Shown here one piece after another: positions 7,408-15,838 of a DNA stretch of 40,240 nucleotides. Source of the stretch: JACMQX01 sp044225675 (GTDB lineage Bacteria; Pseudomonadota; Gammaproteobacteria; Burkholderiales; Burkholderiaceae_C). Within the stretch, counting starts at the first letter, position 1. The number at the start of each line of letters is the position of its first letter. The stretch is taken from positions 1 through 40,240 of the forward strand of contig JBGAIH010000040.1 in assembly GCA_044225675.1 (NCBI GenBank), written 5' to 3'. Below the pieces are notes generated by a model. It was not told the DNA's origin. It did not search any database and was given only the letters and a program-made list of their open reading frames with translations. Both the position numbers and the translations under genes were made by a program.

Positions 7408-10400
7408 ATGCCCTCCATGCGGACGCGAGAACCCTGGGACCCCCTGTGGTCCCGACTCATCGTTGCCGGCGTGCTGATCGCCGGACTTGCGGTGACGTGG
7501 GCGCTCGTGCGGTATGCCGGCGCGGCGCAGGCAGCTGAGGCCCGGGCCCGATTCGACGGCTATGCCGACCGGCTCGTGATCGAGGTGCAGCGGCGCATCG
7601 GGCGCGCGCAGGGCGGGCTCAAGGGGGTGCGCGGTGCCTATGCGGCGCTGCAGCGCAAGCTCGACCACCAGGAGTTCCGCGACTATGTGGCGGCGCGCAA
7701 CATGGCGCAGGAGTTCCCGGGGATCCGCGGCTTCGGCTTTGTCGAACGGGTCCAGCGTGCGGGCCTGGCCGACTTCGTGGTGGCGCAGGCGCGGGCCGGC
7801 GCACCGAACTTTCGCGTGCTGACCCGCGGCAACGCGCCGGAGCTGCTGGTGATCAGCCACATCGAGCCGCTGGCCGCCAACAGCGAGGCGCTGGGCTTGG
7901 ACCTCGGCGCCGACCGCACCCGGCGCGAGGCGGCCGAGCGCGCGATCCAGACCGGCACCGACGCGCTGACCGCGCCCATCGCGCTGGTGCAGGACAACCT
8001 GCGTCGGCCGGGCTGGCTGGTATTCGTGCCGGTGTTTCGTGGCCCGGGCATGCCGGCCACGCGCGAGGCGCGGCAGGAGCGGCTCATGGGACTGCTCTAT
8101 GCACCGATCATCGTCGCCGAGATCATGGCCGACGCCAAGGCCACGCTCGAAGGGCAGATCGACTTCCAGATCCTTGACGGCCGCAGCGACGGGGCCCAGA
8201 TGCTGTTCGACAGCATGGTGCCCGACAGCCCCGTGCCGGCGCAGGGCGCCCCCGGCCGCTATGCCGACCGCGAGCTGCGCACGCGGGAGGAGGTCAACGT
8301 GGCGGGCCGGTCGCTGGAGTTGCGCATCTACAGCGCACCGCCGCTGGACGCGCAGGCGCACAGCGCCACGCCCATGCTGGTCGGCGCCACAGGCACGATC
8401 CTCAGCGGCCTGCTGGCGTGGTCGATCTGGCTGCTGCTGAGCGCGCGCGAACGCGCCATGCGGCTGGCGCAGAGGATGACGGTCGACGTGCGGCGCATGG
8501 GGCAAGTCCTGCAGGGGACCTCGAATGCCGTGTTCGGCACCGACCTGAACCTGCGCATCAACTGGGTGAATGAGAGCTTCACGCGGCTGTCGGGCTACAC
8601 CGCGGCCGAGGCCGTGGGCCGCACGCCGGGCGATTTGCTTGGCCATCCGCGCTCCGATCCGGCCGCCATCGCCCAACTGCTGGCGGCGGCGGAACGGCGC
8701 CAGGGCACGCGCGTGGAGGTGCTCAACCGCCGCAAGGACGGCACCGACTACTGGGTCGAGACCGAGATCCAGCCCACGCATGACGCGCAGGGCCGCATCG
8801 ACGGCTTCATGGAGATCGCGCTCGACATCACCGAGCGCAAGGAGGCCGCCGAGCGCCTGAAGGCCAGCGAGCACCTGATGCGCGTGGTCACCGACAACAT
8901 GCCCGGACGGGTGGCCTACTGGGACCGCGAGCTGCGCTGCCGCTTCCTGAACCGCATGTCGGCCGAGCACTTCGGGCTGAACGCCGATGAGGCCATCGGC
9001 CGCACGGTGATGGAGGTCTTCGGGCCCGAGCGGCATGCCATGCTGGCCGACCGGCTCGCGGCCGCGCTGCGGGGCGAGCCGCAGAAGTTCGAGCGCAGGG
9101 AGCGGGACGCCGATGGCGGCGAGCGCACGGTGCTGGTCCACTACATTCCGGACGTGCAGGACGAGGAGGTGCGGGGCTTCTTCGTGCTGGTGCTCGACGT
9201 CACGGAGCTGCATGCGGCGCGCGACATGGCGCTGCAGGCCAGCCAGGCCAAGAGCCGCTTCCTCGCCACGATGAGCCACGAGATCCGCACGCCGATGAAC
9301 GCCATCCTCGGCATGCTGGCCCTGCTGCAGACGACGTCGCTGTCGGCGCGCCAGCGCGACTACGTCGACAAGATCGACGGCGCCTCGCGGGCGCTGCTGG
9401 GCCTGCTCAACGACATCCTGGACTTCTCCAAGGTCGAGGCCGGCAAGATGACGCTCGATCCGCGGCCCTTCAGCATGGACGGCGTACTGCGTGACCTGTC
9501 GGTGATCCTGTCGGCCAGCATCGGCACGCGCAACATCGAGGTGCTGTTCGACGTCGATCCGTCGCTTCCGCCCCGGCTGGTGGGTGACGACCTGCGGCTC
9601 GGGCAGGTGCTGATCAACCTCGCGGGCAACGCGATCAAGTTCACCCACGAGGGGGAGGTGGTCGTCCACGTGCGCAACGCCGGCTTGCGCGACGGCGCCT
9701 GCCTGCTGGCGATTGCGGTGGCCGACACCGGCATCGGCATCGCGCCGGAACATCTGCGCGAGCTGTTCCAGGACTTCAGCCAGGCCGAGTCGTCGACGGC
9801 GCGGCGCTTCGGCGGGACCGGGCTGGGGCTGGCCATCTGCAAGCGGTTGGTCGGCCTGATGGGCGGCGAGTTGCAGGTGCAGAGCGAGCCTGGGCAGGGC
9901 ACGGTCTTCTCGTTCCAGGTGGCGCTTCCGGTGGCACCGCCGCAGGCGGAGGTAGGACCGCAGGCGGAGGTAGGACCGCAGGCGGAGGGAGGACCGCAGG
10001 CGGAGGGAGGACCGCAGGCGGAGCGGTTGCCGCAGGCTCAGGGGTTGCAGCCTCCGCAGCCGCAGCACGGCACCGAGCGGGTGCTGTTCGTCGACGACAG
10101 CCCCGTTGCGCTGGAGCTGCTGTCGCACACGGCCCGCTCGCTCGGCTGGCAGGTGGACACGGCCTCCAGCGGCCAGGACGCGCTGGTGCGCCTGTCGCAG
10201 ATGGCCGACGCCGGCGCCTTCTACGATGCGATCTTCCTCGACTGGAAGATGCCCGGCATGGATGGCTGGCAGACGAGCCAGCGCCTGCGCCAGCATCCGG
10301 TCGGCCAGGCAGCGATCCTGGTGATGGTGTCGGCTCATGGCCGCGACATGCTGGCCGGGCGCGGCCAGGGCGAGCGCGCGCTGATCGACGGCTTCGTGGT

Positions 10401-11394
10401 CAAGCCGGTGACCGCGTCGATGCTGCAGGATGCGCTGGCCGAGGCCCGGGGCCTGGCCCGGGAAGGCCCGCGGCGGCCCGGCACGGGAGCGCCTGCGCTG
10501 CCTCTGCAGGGGCGCCGGCTGCTGGTGGTGGAGGACAACGCCAACAACCAGCAGGTGGCGCTGGAGCTGCTGTCGGCCCAGGGCGCGACCGTGGAACTGG
10601 CCTCCGACGGTGTCGAGGCCGTGGCCATGGTGGCGGCCGTGCGCTCGCCGTTCGATGCCGTGCTGATGGACATCCAGATGCCGATCATGGACGGCTACGA
10701 GGCGACGCGGCAGATCCGCGCCATGCCGCATGCACGGCGCCTGCCCATCATCGCCATGACGGCTGGCGCCTTGCCCGAGGACGAGGCGCAGTGCGCTGCG
10801 GCGGGCATGAACGGCCACATCGGCAAGCCCTTCGACATCCGCGATCTGGTTGCGGTGCTGGTGCATCACATGGCGCCAGTTCCCGGACCTGCGCCGGGGG
10901 CAGGCAAGTCGGGGGCCGACCTGCGGTCCTCCGACGGTGACGCGGGCGCGGCCGGTGCCGGCGCGCGTGCGGCGGCGGTGAATGGATCGGCGCCTGCGGG
11001 CGGTCCGGCAAACCCCGTGGCTGCGGGCCCGTCGGCAGGGCGGCCGGCCGACCCGGCCGCGCTGATCGACGTCGATGCGGCGGTGACGCGCATGGGGGGC
11101 GACCCGGCGCTCTACCGCATGCTGATTCCCTCGTTCAGCGCCGACATCCTTGCCATGGCCGAGCGTGTCGGACCGCTCGTGGCCGAGGCAGAGCAGGCCG
11201 AGGCGCGGCGCGTGCTCCACACGATGAAGGGGCTGGCCGCCACCATGGGCGCCAACGCTGTCGCGGCCCGGGCGGCGGAACTGGAGAAGCAGCTGATGGC
11301 CGGCGCGCTCGACGGCGCTGCGCTCGATGCGCTCGTGCCGCAGGTTCGGGCGACACTGGCAGCTCAGCAGGAGGCTGTGGCGCGCCTGGGCTGA
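7408..11394 (+). CDS. CHASE-domain hybrid sensor histidine kinase with two receiver domains and HPt
   Basis: A 1328-residue membrane-bound phosphorelay kinase. In order: transmembrane segment at about 16-36; periplasmic CHASE-type sensor to about 320; second transmembrane segment at about 322-344; PAS/PAC domains at about 365-475 and 490-600; HisKA with phospho-acceptor His624 in MSHEIRTPMNAILGM; HATPase with GTGLGLAICKRLVGLMGG; receiver 1 with Asp945 (FLDWKMPGMDG); receiver 2 with Asp1088 (MDIQMPIMDGYEAT); and a C-terminal HPt domain with His1271 (VLHTMKGLAATMG). All phosphorelay residues are present, so His-Asp-His transfer within one polypeptide is likely, followed by an output regulator not encoded here. 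An 18-bp tandem repeat encodes the linker before receiver 1. An alternative ATG lies three codons in. It is divergent from the acyl-CoA operon; the ligand is unknown. Confidence 0.95.
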   Translation: MPSMRTREPWDPLWSRLIVAGVLIAGLAVTWALVRYAGAAQAAEARARFDGYADRLVIEVQRRIGRAQGGLKGVRGAYAALQRKLDHQEFRDYVAARNMAQEFPGIRGFGFVERVQRAGLADFVVAQARAGAPNFRVLTRGNAPELLVISHIEPLAANSEALGLDLGADRTRREAAERAIQTGTDALTAPIALVQDNLRRPGWLVFVPVFRGPGMPATREARQERLMGLLYAPIIVAEIMADAKATLEGQIDFQILDGRSDGAQMLFDSMVPDSPVPAQGAPGRYADRELRTREEVNVAGRSLELRIYSAPPLDAQAHSATPMLVGATGTILSGLLAWSIWLLLSARERAMRLAQRMTVDVRRMGQVLQGTSNAVFGTDLNLRINWVNESFTRLSGYTAAEAVGRTPGDLLGHPRSDPAAIAQLLAAAERRQGTRVEVLNRRKDGTDYWVETEIQPTHDAQGRIDGFMEIALDITERKEAAERLKASEHLMRVVTDNMPGRVAYWDRELRCRFLNRMSAEHFGLNADEAIGRTVMEVFGPERHAMLADRLAAALRGEPQKFERRERDADGGERTVLVHYIPDVQDEEVRGFFVLVLDVTELHAARDMALQASQAKSRFLATMSHEIRTPMNAILGMLALLQTTSLSARQRDYVDKIDGASRALLGLLNDILDFSKVEAGKMTLDPRPFSMDGVLRDLSVILSASIGTRNIEVLFDVDPSLPPRLVGDDLRLGQVLINLAGNAIKFTHEGEVVVHVRNAGLRDGACLLAIAVADTGIGIAPEHLRELFQDFSQAESSTARRFGGTGLGLAICKRLVGLMGGELQVQSEPGQGTVFSFQVALPVAPPQAEVGPQAEVGPQAEGGPQAEGGPQAERLPQAQGLQPPQPQHGTERVLFVDDSPVALELLSHTARSLGWQVDTASSGQDALVRLSQMADAGAFYDAIFLDWKMPGMDGWQTSQRLRQHPVGQAAILVMVSAHGRDMLAGRGQGERALIDGFVVKPVTASMLQDALAEARGLAREGPRRPGTGAPALPLQGRRLLVVEDNANNQQVALELLSAQGATVELASDGVEAVAMVAAVRSPFDAVLMDIQMPIMDGYEATRQIRAMPHARRLPIIAMTAGALPEDEAQCAAAGMNGHIGKPFDIRDLVAVLVHHMAPVPGPAPGAGKSGADLRSSDGDAGAAGAGARAAAVNGSAPAGGPANPVAAGPSAGRPADPAALIDVDAAVTRMGGDPALYRMLIPSFSADILAMAERVGPLVAEAEQAEARRVLHTMKGLAATMGANAVAARAAELEKQLMAGALDGAALDALVPQVRATLAAQQEAVARLG
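9940..10047 (+). repeat. 18-bp in-frame tandem repeat in sensor-kinase linker
   Basis: Six consecutive 18-bp units, the first four almost identical (CCGCAGGCGGAGGTAGGA with one substitution in units 3 and 4) and the last two degenerate. They encode PQAEVG-type hexapeptides at about residues 845-880, joining the ATPase domain to the first receiver domain. Because the unit is a multiple of three, gain or loss of units would change linker length without breaking the frame. Confidence 0.9.
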
Positions 11395-11409
11395 GCCGGT
11401 CGCCGGACG

Positions 11410-11444
11410 GGTCCTGAGGGCTCAGTGCTCAGTGCTCAGGGACC
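11410..11444. terminator. Imperfect hairpin with 7-bp tandem repeats between convergent genes
   Basis: GGTCCTGAG at 11410-11418 pairs with CTCAGGGACC at 11435-11444 with one bulged G; the loop side holds nearly three copies of GCTCAGT (11420-11439). It fills the 49-bp gap between the stop of the sensor kinase and the stop of the convergent dehydrogenase gene, so it could act as a bidirectional terminator. There is no clear T-run on either side, so the call is tentative. Confidence 0.4.
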
Positions 11445-12388
11445 TATTCGGCGGGGCGGCCCGCGCCGCCTTCCACCGCCAGCGCTTCGTCGAGCAGGGC
11501 CAGCGCGGCGGCCAGCGTCGCTGGCGGCTTGCCGGCCAGCCCTCGGGCCACGCCGGTCGCGGTTGTCGCGGCCAGCCGGTCGCGCACTGCCTGGGCCATC
11601 ACCGGGGTCAGACCCGTTTCGCGCACCGAGTCGATCGACATGTCCAGCTCGTGCATGCGGCGCTCGGCATGCAGCAGGTGCGTGGTCACGAGCAGTTCGG
11701 CGGTCGCGGCGGCGGGCCGTGCGTCGAGCCAGTCGCAGAAGGTGCCCAGGACCTCGTTTTCGACACCCATGCGGCGCGCCGCGACGAGGGCCTCGGCATA
11801 GAGCACCTCCAGGCCCTTGGCCAGCACGCTGCGCACGATCTTGATGGCGGCCGCCTGCCCGGCCTCGGCGCCGACCGCGCGGACTTTCATGCCCAGCGGC
11901 GTCAGCAGGCTGGCGACCGCGCCCGCGTCGGCCCCCGAGAGGATGATCGGCATGCGGATTCCGTCGGCCGCCGCGCCCAGCACCGCACCATCGACGAAGC
12001 GCCGGCCAGCGGCCTGCACCGCTTCGGCCACGGCCCGCTTCTGCTGCGGGCCCATGGAGTTGAGGTCGACATAAATGGCGTCGGGCGCGAGCGCTGGCGC
12101 GCAGGCCCGTGCGGCCTCGTCGGCCGCCAATGGCGTGTCCGCGCAGAAAACGAGCCGGGCCGAGCCCAGGCCGGCCGGCGTGGGCGTCCATTGCAGGCCT
12201 GCGGCTTCGGCCCGGGCCTGCGCCTGAACGTCCGACGGCAGGTTGTACGCCACGACCGGAACACCTGCCGCGCGCAGGCCGCGCCCGAGGCTGCTGCCGA
12301 GCTGGCCGACACCGATCAGGCCGAAGGTGGCGGCGCCATCGGGCGCAAGCGCAGCGCTTGCGGACTTCGGGACGGGCGTGCTCACCAT
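11444..12388 (-). CDS. NAD(P)-dependent oxidoreductase with C-terminal DUF1932 domain
   Basis: A 314-residue member of the beta-hydroxyacid dehydrogenase / 6-phosphogluconate dehydrogenase-like group. The N-terminal Rossmann motif is GLIGVGQLGSSLG (GxGxxG at 26-31). The middle has IYVDLNSMGP and a GGxxG-poor DGAVLGAA block, and the C-terminal part (about 180-260, AAIKIVRSVLAKG and MGVENEVLG) fits the DUF1932 domain found behind such Rossmann folds. It probably oxidises or reduces a short hydroxy- or phospho-hydroxy acid. Its start overlaps the end of the upstream RraA gene by seven bases, so it belongs to the hydroxy-acid operon. The exact substrate is unknown. Confidence 0.88.
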   Translation of the reverse strand: MVSTPVPKSASAALAPDGAATFGLIGVGQLGSSLGRGLRAAGVPVVAYNLPSDVQAQARAEAAGLQWTPTPAGLGSARLVFCADTPLAADEAARACAPALAPDAIYVDLNSMGPQQKRAVAEAVQAAGRRFVDGAVLGAAADGIRMPIILSGADAGAVASLLTPLGMKVRAVGAEAGQAAAIKIVRSVLAKGLEVLYAEALVAARRMGVENEVLGTFCDWLDARPAAATAELLVTTHLLHAERRMHELDMSIDSVRETGLTPVMAQAVRDRLAATTATGVARGLAGKPPATLAAALALLDEALAVEGGAGRPAE

Positions 12389-13188
12389 TTCTCCGGTGGC
12401 AGGATCCTGGCCGTCTCCTGCGGCGAGGCGCCGGCTTCGAGCGCGGCCACGAGTTTCTCCTCGCGGGCGGTTGCCGCCTGCGCCTGTGCCAGGACCTGAG
12501 CCGCGACTTCCAGCGGCACGACGATCACGCCGTCGCTGTCGCCCAGCACCAGGTCGCCCGGACGGATCTGCACGCCGGCGATGTCCACCGGTCCGTTGAA
12601 CTCGACCAGCTCGATGCGGTGCTTGCCCGTGCGTGGCGTGATGCCACGCGCCCAGACGTTCAGGCCCATGGCGCGCATGTTGGCCACGTCACGCACGCAG
12701 CCGTCGATCAGCAGGCCGTCGATGCCGGCTTCCTTGACGGATGTGGCCATCAGACCGCCGAAGTTGGAGGCGTCGCGGATGCCGTGCGCCTCGATCACCA
12801 TCACGTCGCCGCGCTCGCAGAGCGTGACCTGGTCGCGGCCCCCCAGTTGCGGAGGCGGGCTGCCCTTGGCAATGTTGAAGCCGCTGGCCACGCGCGCCGG
12901 CGCGTGGCGCACGGTGACCGCCGGGCCGACCATGCGCTGGCCGTCGCGCAGCGGCGGCAGCTCGCTGGCGGGAATCGAGGTGTCGTAGCCCAGCGTGTCG
13001 AGGATGTCGGCGACGGTGGAGGTCAGGTCGCGCAGCTGGCGATAGCCCTCGATCAGCTCGGCGGACGGCCGCTCGAAGCGGACCTTGCGGATGCGGTGGG
13101 CCGGGATCAGACCGAGCAGCCGGTCGGACAGCGGGGCGAGTTCGGCCGCCACCTCAGGGTGGGGCGCGGGGTGCGGAGGCTTGCTCAT
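12382..13188 (-). CDS. RraA-family aldolase/decarboxylase-like protein (first)
   Basis: A 268-residue RraA-fold protein. GGLMA (144-148) and DGCVRDVANM with Arg166-Asp167 match the substrate- and metal-binding segments of 4-hydroxy-4-methyl-2-oxoglutarate / 4-carboxy-4-hydroxy-2-oxoadipate aldolases, which cleave 4-hydroxy-2-oxo acids to pyruvate and a second oxo acid. It is longer than classical RraA (about 160 residues) and carries N- and C-terminal extensions, as catabolic members do. The open frame runs further upstream, but that part is low-complexity and reads as shadow; MSKPPHP is the first plausible start, with a weak ribosome site. It follows a 139-bp gap with a strong hairpin and overlaps the dehydrogenase gene. 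The enzymatic role is inferred from family and operon. Confidence 0.87.
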   Translation of the reverse strand: MSKPPHPAPHPEVAAELAPLSDRLLGLIPAHRIRKVRFERPSAELIEGYRQLRDLTSTVADILDTLGYDTSIPASELPPLRDGQRMVGPAVTVRHAPARVASGFNIAKGSPPPQLGGRDQVTLCERGDVMVIEAHGIRDASNFGGLMATSVKEAGIDGLLIDGCVRDVANMRAMGLNVWARGITPRTGKHRIELVEFNGPVDIAGVQIRPGDLVLGDSDGVIVVPLEVAAQVLAQAQAATAREEKLVAALEAGASPQETARILPPEKW

Positions 13189-13289
13189 CGGGATGCGGGC
13201 TTCTGGAGTGTCGGATCGGACAGGCTGAGGGGCGAAGATCGGAGCGGAGGGTGGAGCGAAGGGGGAGCAAAGCTTGCATCGGCGCATCG

Positions 13290-13313
13290 GCGCATCGGCG
13301 TGGGCCGATGCGC
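13290..13313. promoter_or_regulatory. Perfect 10-bp stem-loop in intra-operon gap
   Basis: GCGCATCGGC (13290-13299) and GCCGATGCGC (13304-13313) are exact inverse complements around a GTGG loop. Two more copies of GCATCGGC lie just to the left, so the left arm could be chosen from three tandem units. It lies between the Bug receptor stop and the RraA start in a 139-bp gap of an otherwise compact minus-strand operon. It could stop part of the transcripts or protect the 3' end of the receptor message. No T-run follows on the minus strand. Confidence 0.5.
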
Positions 13314-13327
13314 GCGTCAGGCCGGCC

Positions 13328-14323
13328 TCACTCGGCCTTGATGTTGGCCGACTTGACCACCTGCGTCCAGCGCGGCACTTCCTCCTTGAGCGTGGCGGCG
13401 AACTGCTCGGCGGTGGAGCCGATCGTGTCCACGCCCTGCTGGGCCAGCCGCGCCTTGAACTCGGGCTGCTTGCACAGCGCGACGATTTCGGCATTGAGCT
13501 TTTGCACGATGTCGGCGGGCGTGCCGGCCGGCGCGAGCACGCCGAGCCACCAGTCCACGCTCACGCCGGGCAGGCCGGCTTCGGCCAGCGTAGGCAGGTT
13601 CGGTGCGATGGCGGTGCGTTCGCGGCCGGCGACCGCGATGCCGTTGACCTTGCCCGTCGCCATGAACTGCGTCACCGAGCTGATGGCCAGGAAGGCCATG
13701 TCGACGCGTCCGGCAACGATCTCGGGCACGATCTGCCCCTGGCCCTTGAAGGGCACGTGCAGCAGCTGCGTGCCGGCGCGCGAGTTGAAGTACTCGGTGG
13801 TCAGGTGGTGCGGCGAACCGATGCCGGCCGTGCCGTAGCTCACCTTGCCCGGGTTGGCCTTGGCGTAGGCGATCAGGTCCTTGAGGTTCTTCTGCTGGAC
13901 CTGCGGGCCGGTGACCAGGGCCACCGGCAGCGCGGCGGCGAGGGTGACGGGCACGAAGTCCTTGTAGACGTCATACGGCACGTTGGCCGACAGCCCCGGA
14001 TTGGTCACGAGCGTGTTGGAGACGACCAGCAGCGTGTAGCCGTCGGCCGGGCTCTTGGCTGCGGCGCTGATGCCGATGTTGCCGGCCGCGCCCGCGCGGT
14101 TGTCCACGACGAAGGGCTGGCCCAGCTTCTTCTGCAGCTCCTGCGCGAGTTCGCGCGCGAAGATGTCGTTGCCGCCGCCGGGCGGGAAGGGCACGATGAG
14201 CTTGACCGGCTTGTTGGGCCAGGCACCGCCCTGGGCCAGCGCGGGTGCGCTGGCAAATGCCGTGAAGACAAGGGCGGCCAGCGGCAGGAGCGCGCGGCGC
14301 GAGAGGGAGGCGAGTTGCTTCAT
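13328..14323 (-). CDS. Bug/TctC-family periplasmic receptor (downstream of tandem pair)
   Basis: A 331-residue Bug receptor. The signal peptide spans about residues 1-30 (positively charged start, LLPLAALVFTAFASAPALAQ), followed by WPNKPVKLIVPFPPGGGND and GQPFVVDNRAGAAGN, which are the family's ligand-site blocks. The open frame starts 16 codons earlier, but MKQLASLSRR gives a proper signal peptide and lies five bases after the stop of the preceding receptor gene. The two receptors are clearly paralogous yet divergent, so they may bind different acids used by the same pathway. No membrane subunits are nearby. Confidence 0.93.
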   Translation of the reverse strand: MKQLASLSRRALLPLAALVFTAFASAPALAQGGAWPNKPVKLIVPFPPGGGNDIFARELAQELQKKLGQPFVVDNRAGAAGNIGISAAAKSPADGYTLLVVSNTLVTNPGLSANVPYDVYKDFVPVTLAAALPVALVTGPQVQQKNLKDLIAYAKANPGKVSYGTAGIGSPHHLTTEYFNSRAGTQLLHVPFKGQGQIVPEIVAGRVDMAFLAISSVTQFMATGKVNGIAVAGRERTAIAPNLPTLAEAGLPGVSVDWWLGVLAPAGTPADIVQKLNAEIVALCKQPEFKARLAQQGVDTIGSTAEQFAATLKEEVPRWTQVVKSANIKAE

Positions 14324-14328
14324 GGTGT

Positions 14329-15351
14329 TCACTCCGGCTTGATGTTGGCGAGTTGGACGACTTCGGCCCATTTGCGCAGTTCGCTGGTCACGAAGCCGCG
14401 CAACTGGTCGGGCCCCGAGGTGGCGACCGGGTCGAAGCCGATGTCGTAGAGCTTCTGGCGGATCGAGGCGTCATTGACGGCGGTGTTGAAGGCCACGGCC
14501 AGCTTGTCGACGATGGGTTTCGGAGTCTTGGCGGGCGCGAAGATGCCGCTCCAGGAGTAGGCCTCCACGGCGTAGCCGCTCTCGCGCATGGTCGGCACTT
14601 CGGGGGCGGCCTTGGAGCGCGCCGTGCTCGCCACCGCGAGGCGCCTGAGGTTGCCGGCCTTGACGTGCTGGTTGGTGGCCGCGAAGGTATCGAACATCAT
14701 GACGGTGCGGCCGGCCACGAGGTCGACCATGGCCGGGCCCGAGCCCTTGTAGGGCACGTGGACGATGTCGGTTCCGGTGGCCTTCTTGAACAGCTCGCCG
14801 GCCAGATGCAGCGGCGCGCCCGTGCCCGAGGAGCCGTAGGAGTACTTGCCGGGATTGGCCTTGAGGTGGGCCACGAGACTCTTGACGTCGGTGACCGGCA
14901 GCGAGGGATGGACGACCAGCACGAGCGGCACCTCGGCCACCAGCGCGACCGGCTCGAAGCTCGCCTGCGCGTCGAAGGGCAGGCTCTTGAACATGGCCTG
15001 GTTCATGCCATGGGTCGCCGCCGTGCCCAGCAGCAGCGTGTAGCCGTCCGCCGGCGACTGCGCCACCGCGGCGGCAGCGATGTTGCCCGAGGCGCCGGCG
15101 CGGTTGTCGATGACCACCGGCTGGCCGAGCAGCTCACCCAGGCGCGGCAGCAGGTTGCGGATGAACAGGTCCTGGCCGCCACCGGCCGAGAAGGGCACCA
15201 GCAGCTTGACCGGCTTGTCAGGGTAGGCGCCTTGCGACCAGGCCTGGGGCAGGGCGGCCGACAGCGCGCCGAAGGCGAGCGTCTGGACCGCGCGGCGGCG
15301 GCTGAGGTGCGAAGGCGCGGGGCCGGCGGACGGGCGGGACGATGCGATCAT
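14329..15351 (-). CDS. Bug/TctC-family periplasmic receptor (upstream of tandem pair)
   Basis: A 340-residue Bug receptor. Its export signal at about residues 1-40 has a SRRRAVQTLAFGALSAALP core, with the arginine cluster and following hydrophobic run resembling a Tat signal. YPDKPVKLLVPFSAGGGQD and IDNRAGASGNIAAAAV are the characteristic family blocks. The start used here has a strong AGGAGAGA ribosome site eight or so bases upstream, so the longer open frame is not real. It is followed at once by a second receptor gene and preceded by the AhpD-like gene after a 77-bp gap. Confidence 0.93.
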   Translation of the reverse strand: MIASSRPSAGPAPSHLSRRRAVQTLAFGALSAALPQAWSQGAYPDKPVKLLVPFSAGGGQDLFIRNLLPRLGELLGQPVVIDNRAGASGNIAAAAVAQSPADGYTLLLGTAATHGMNQAMFKSLPFDAQASFEPVALVAEVPLVLVVHPSLPVTDVKSLVAHLKANPGKYSYGSSGTGAPLHLAGELFKKATGTDIVHVPYKGSGPAMVDLVAGRTVMMFDTFAATNQHVKAGNLRRLAVASTARSKAAPEVPTMRESGYAVEAYSWSGIFAPAKTPKPIVDKLAVAFNTAVNDASIRQKLYDIGFDPVATSGPDQLRGFVTSELRKWAEVVQLANIKPE

Positions 15352-15428
15352 GGTCTCTCTCCTGGGATGCCGCAGTGGACCTGCGGGCTGTTCTCTCAAC
15401 GACGTCGAAGACGGGGGGATGACGGGGT

Positions 15429-15821
15429 TTACTCGAAGGCCGGGTCGATCGGCACCCGGTAGCCGTTGGCCAGGCGATTGGTTTCATTGGCCATGCCGAC
15501 GATGGCCATCAGCTCGCCGAACATCGCATCGGTCATGCCGGCCTTGGTGGCGGCCGCGCTGTGGCTGGCGATGCAGTAGCCGCAGTTGTTGGTCACGCTC
15601 ACCGCCAGGTAGACCAGTTCCTTGGTCAGCGGGTCGAGCTGGCCCGGGCCCATGACCTCCTTGACGCTCTCCCAGGTGCGGCGCAGCGTGGCCGGGTCCC
15701 GCGCGAGGTATTTCCAGATGTTGTTGACGTCGGCGACCTTGCGCGAGGTCTTGATGTCGTCGTAGACGGCGCGCACTTCGGGCGAGGCGTCCTCGTAGTG
15801 GATCGGTTGCGGCTTGGCCAT
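15429..15821 (-). CDS. AhpD/carboxymuconolactone-decarboxylase-like protein
   Basis: A 130-residue protein of the CMD/AhpD fold. It has Glu69 (KELVYLAVS) followed by NNCGYCIASH, i.e. the Cys80-x-x-Cys83-x3-His87 motif of AhpD-type thiol peroxidase-like members rather than of true carboxymuconolactone decarboxylase, which lacks the cysteine pair. It may protect the pathway enzymes from peroxides or act on a pathway intermediate; the sequence does not decide. The start has a good AAGGAG site; an in-frame extension further upstream overlaps the RraA gene and is a shadow. It starts 17 bases after the RraA stop. Confidence 0.88.
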   Translation of the reverse strand: MAKPQPIHYEDASPEVRAVYDDIKTSRKVADVNNIWKYLARDPATLRRTWESVKEVMGPGQLDPLTKELVYLAVSVTNNCGYCIASHSAAATKAGMTDAMFGELMAIVGMANETNRLANGYRVPIDPAFE

Positions 15822-15838
15822 GGGCGGCTCCTTGGGAA

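Noticed and set aside
9940..10047. Tandem repeat considered as a CRISPR-like array
   Set aside because: Units are directly adjacent with no spacers and lie inside a coding frame.
7354..11220. 1288-codon open frame antisense to the sensor kinase
   Set aside because: Low-complexity Arg/His/Gln composition and full overlap with a kinase whose every domain is recognisable; a shadow frame.
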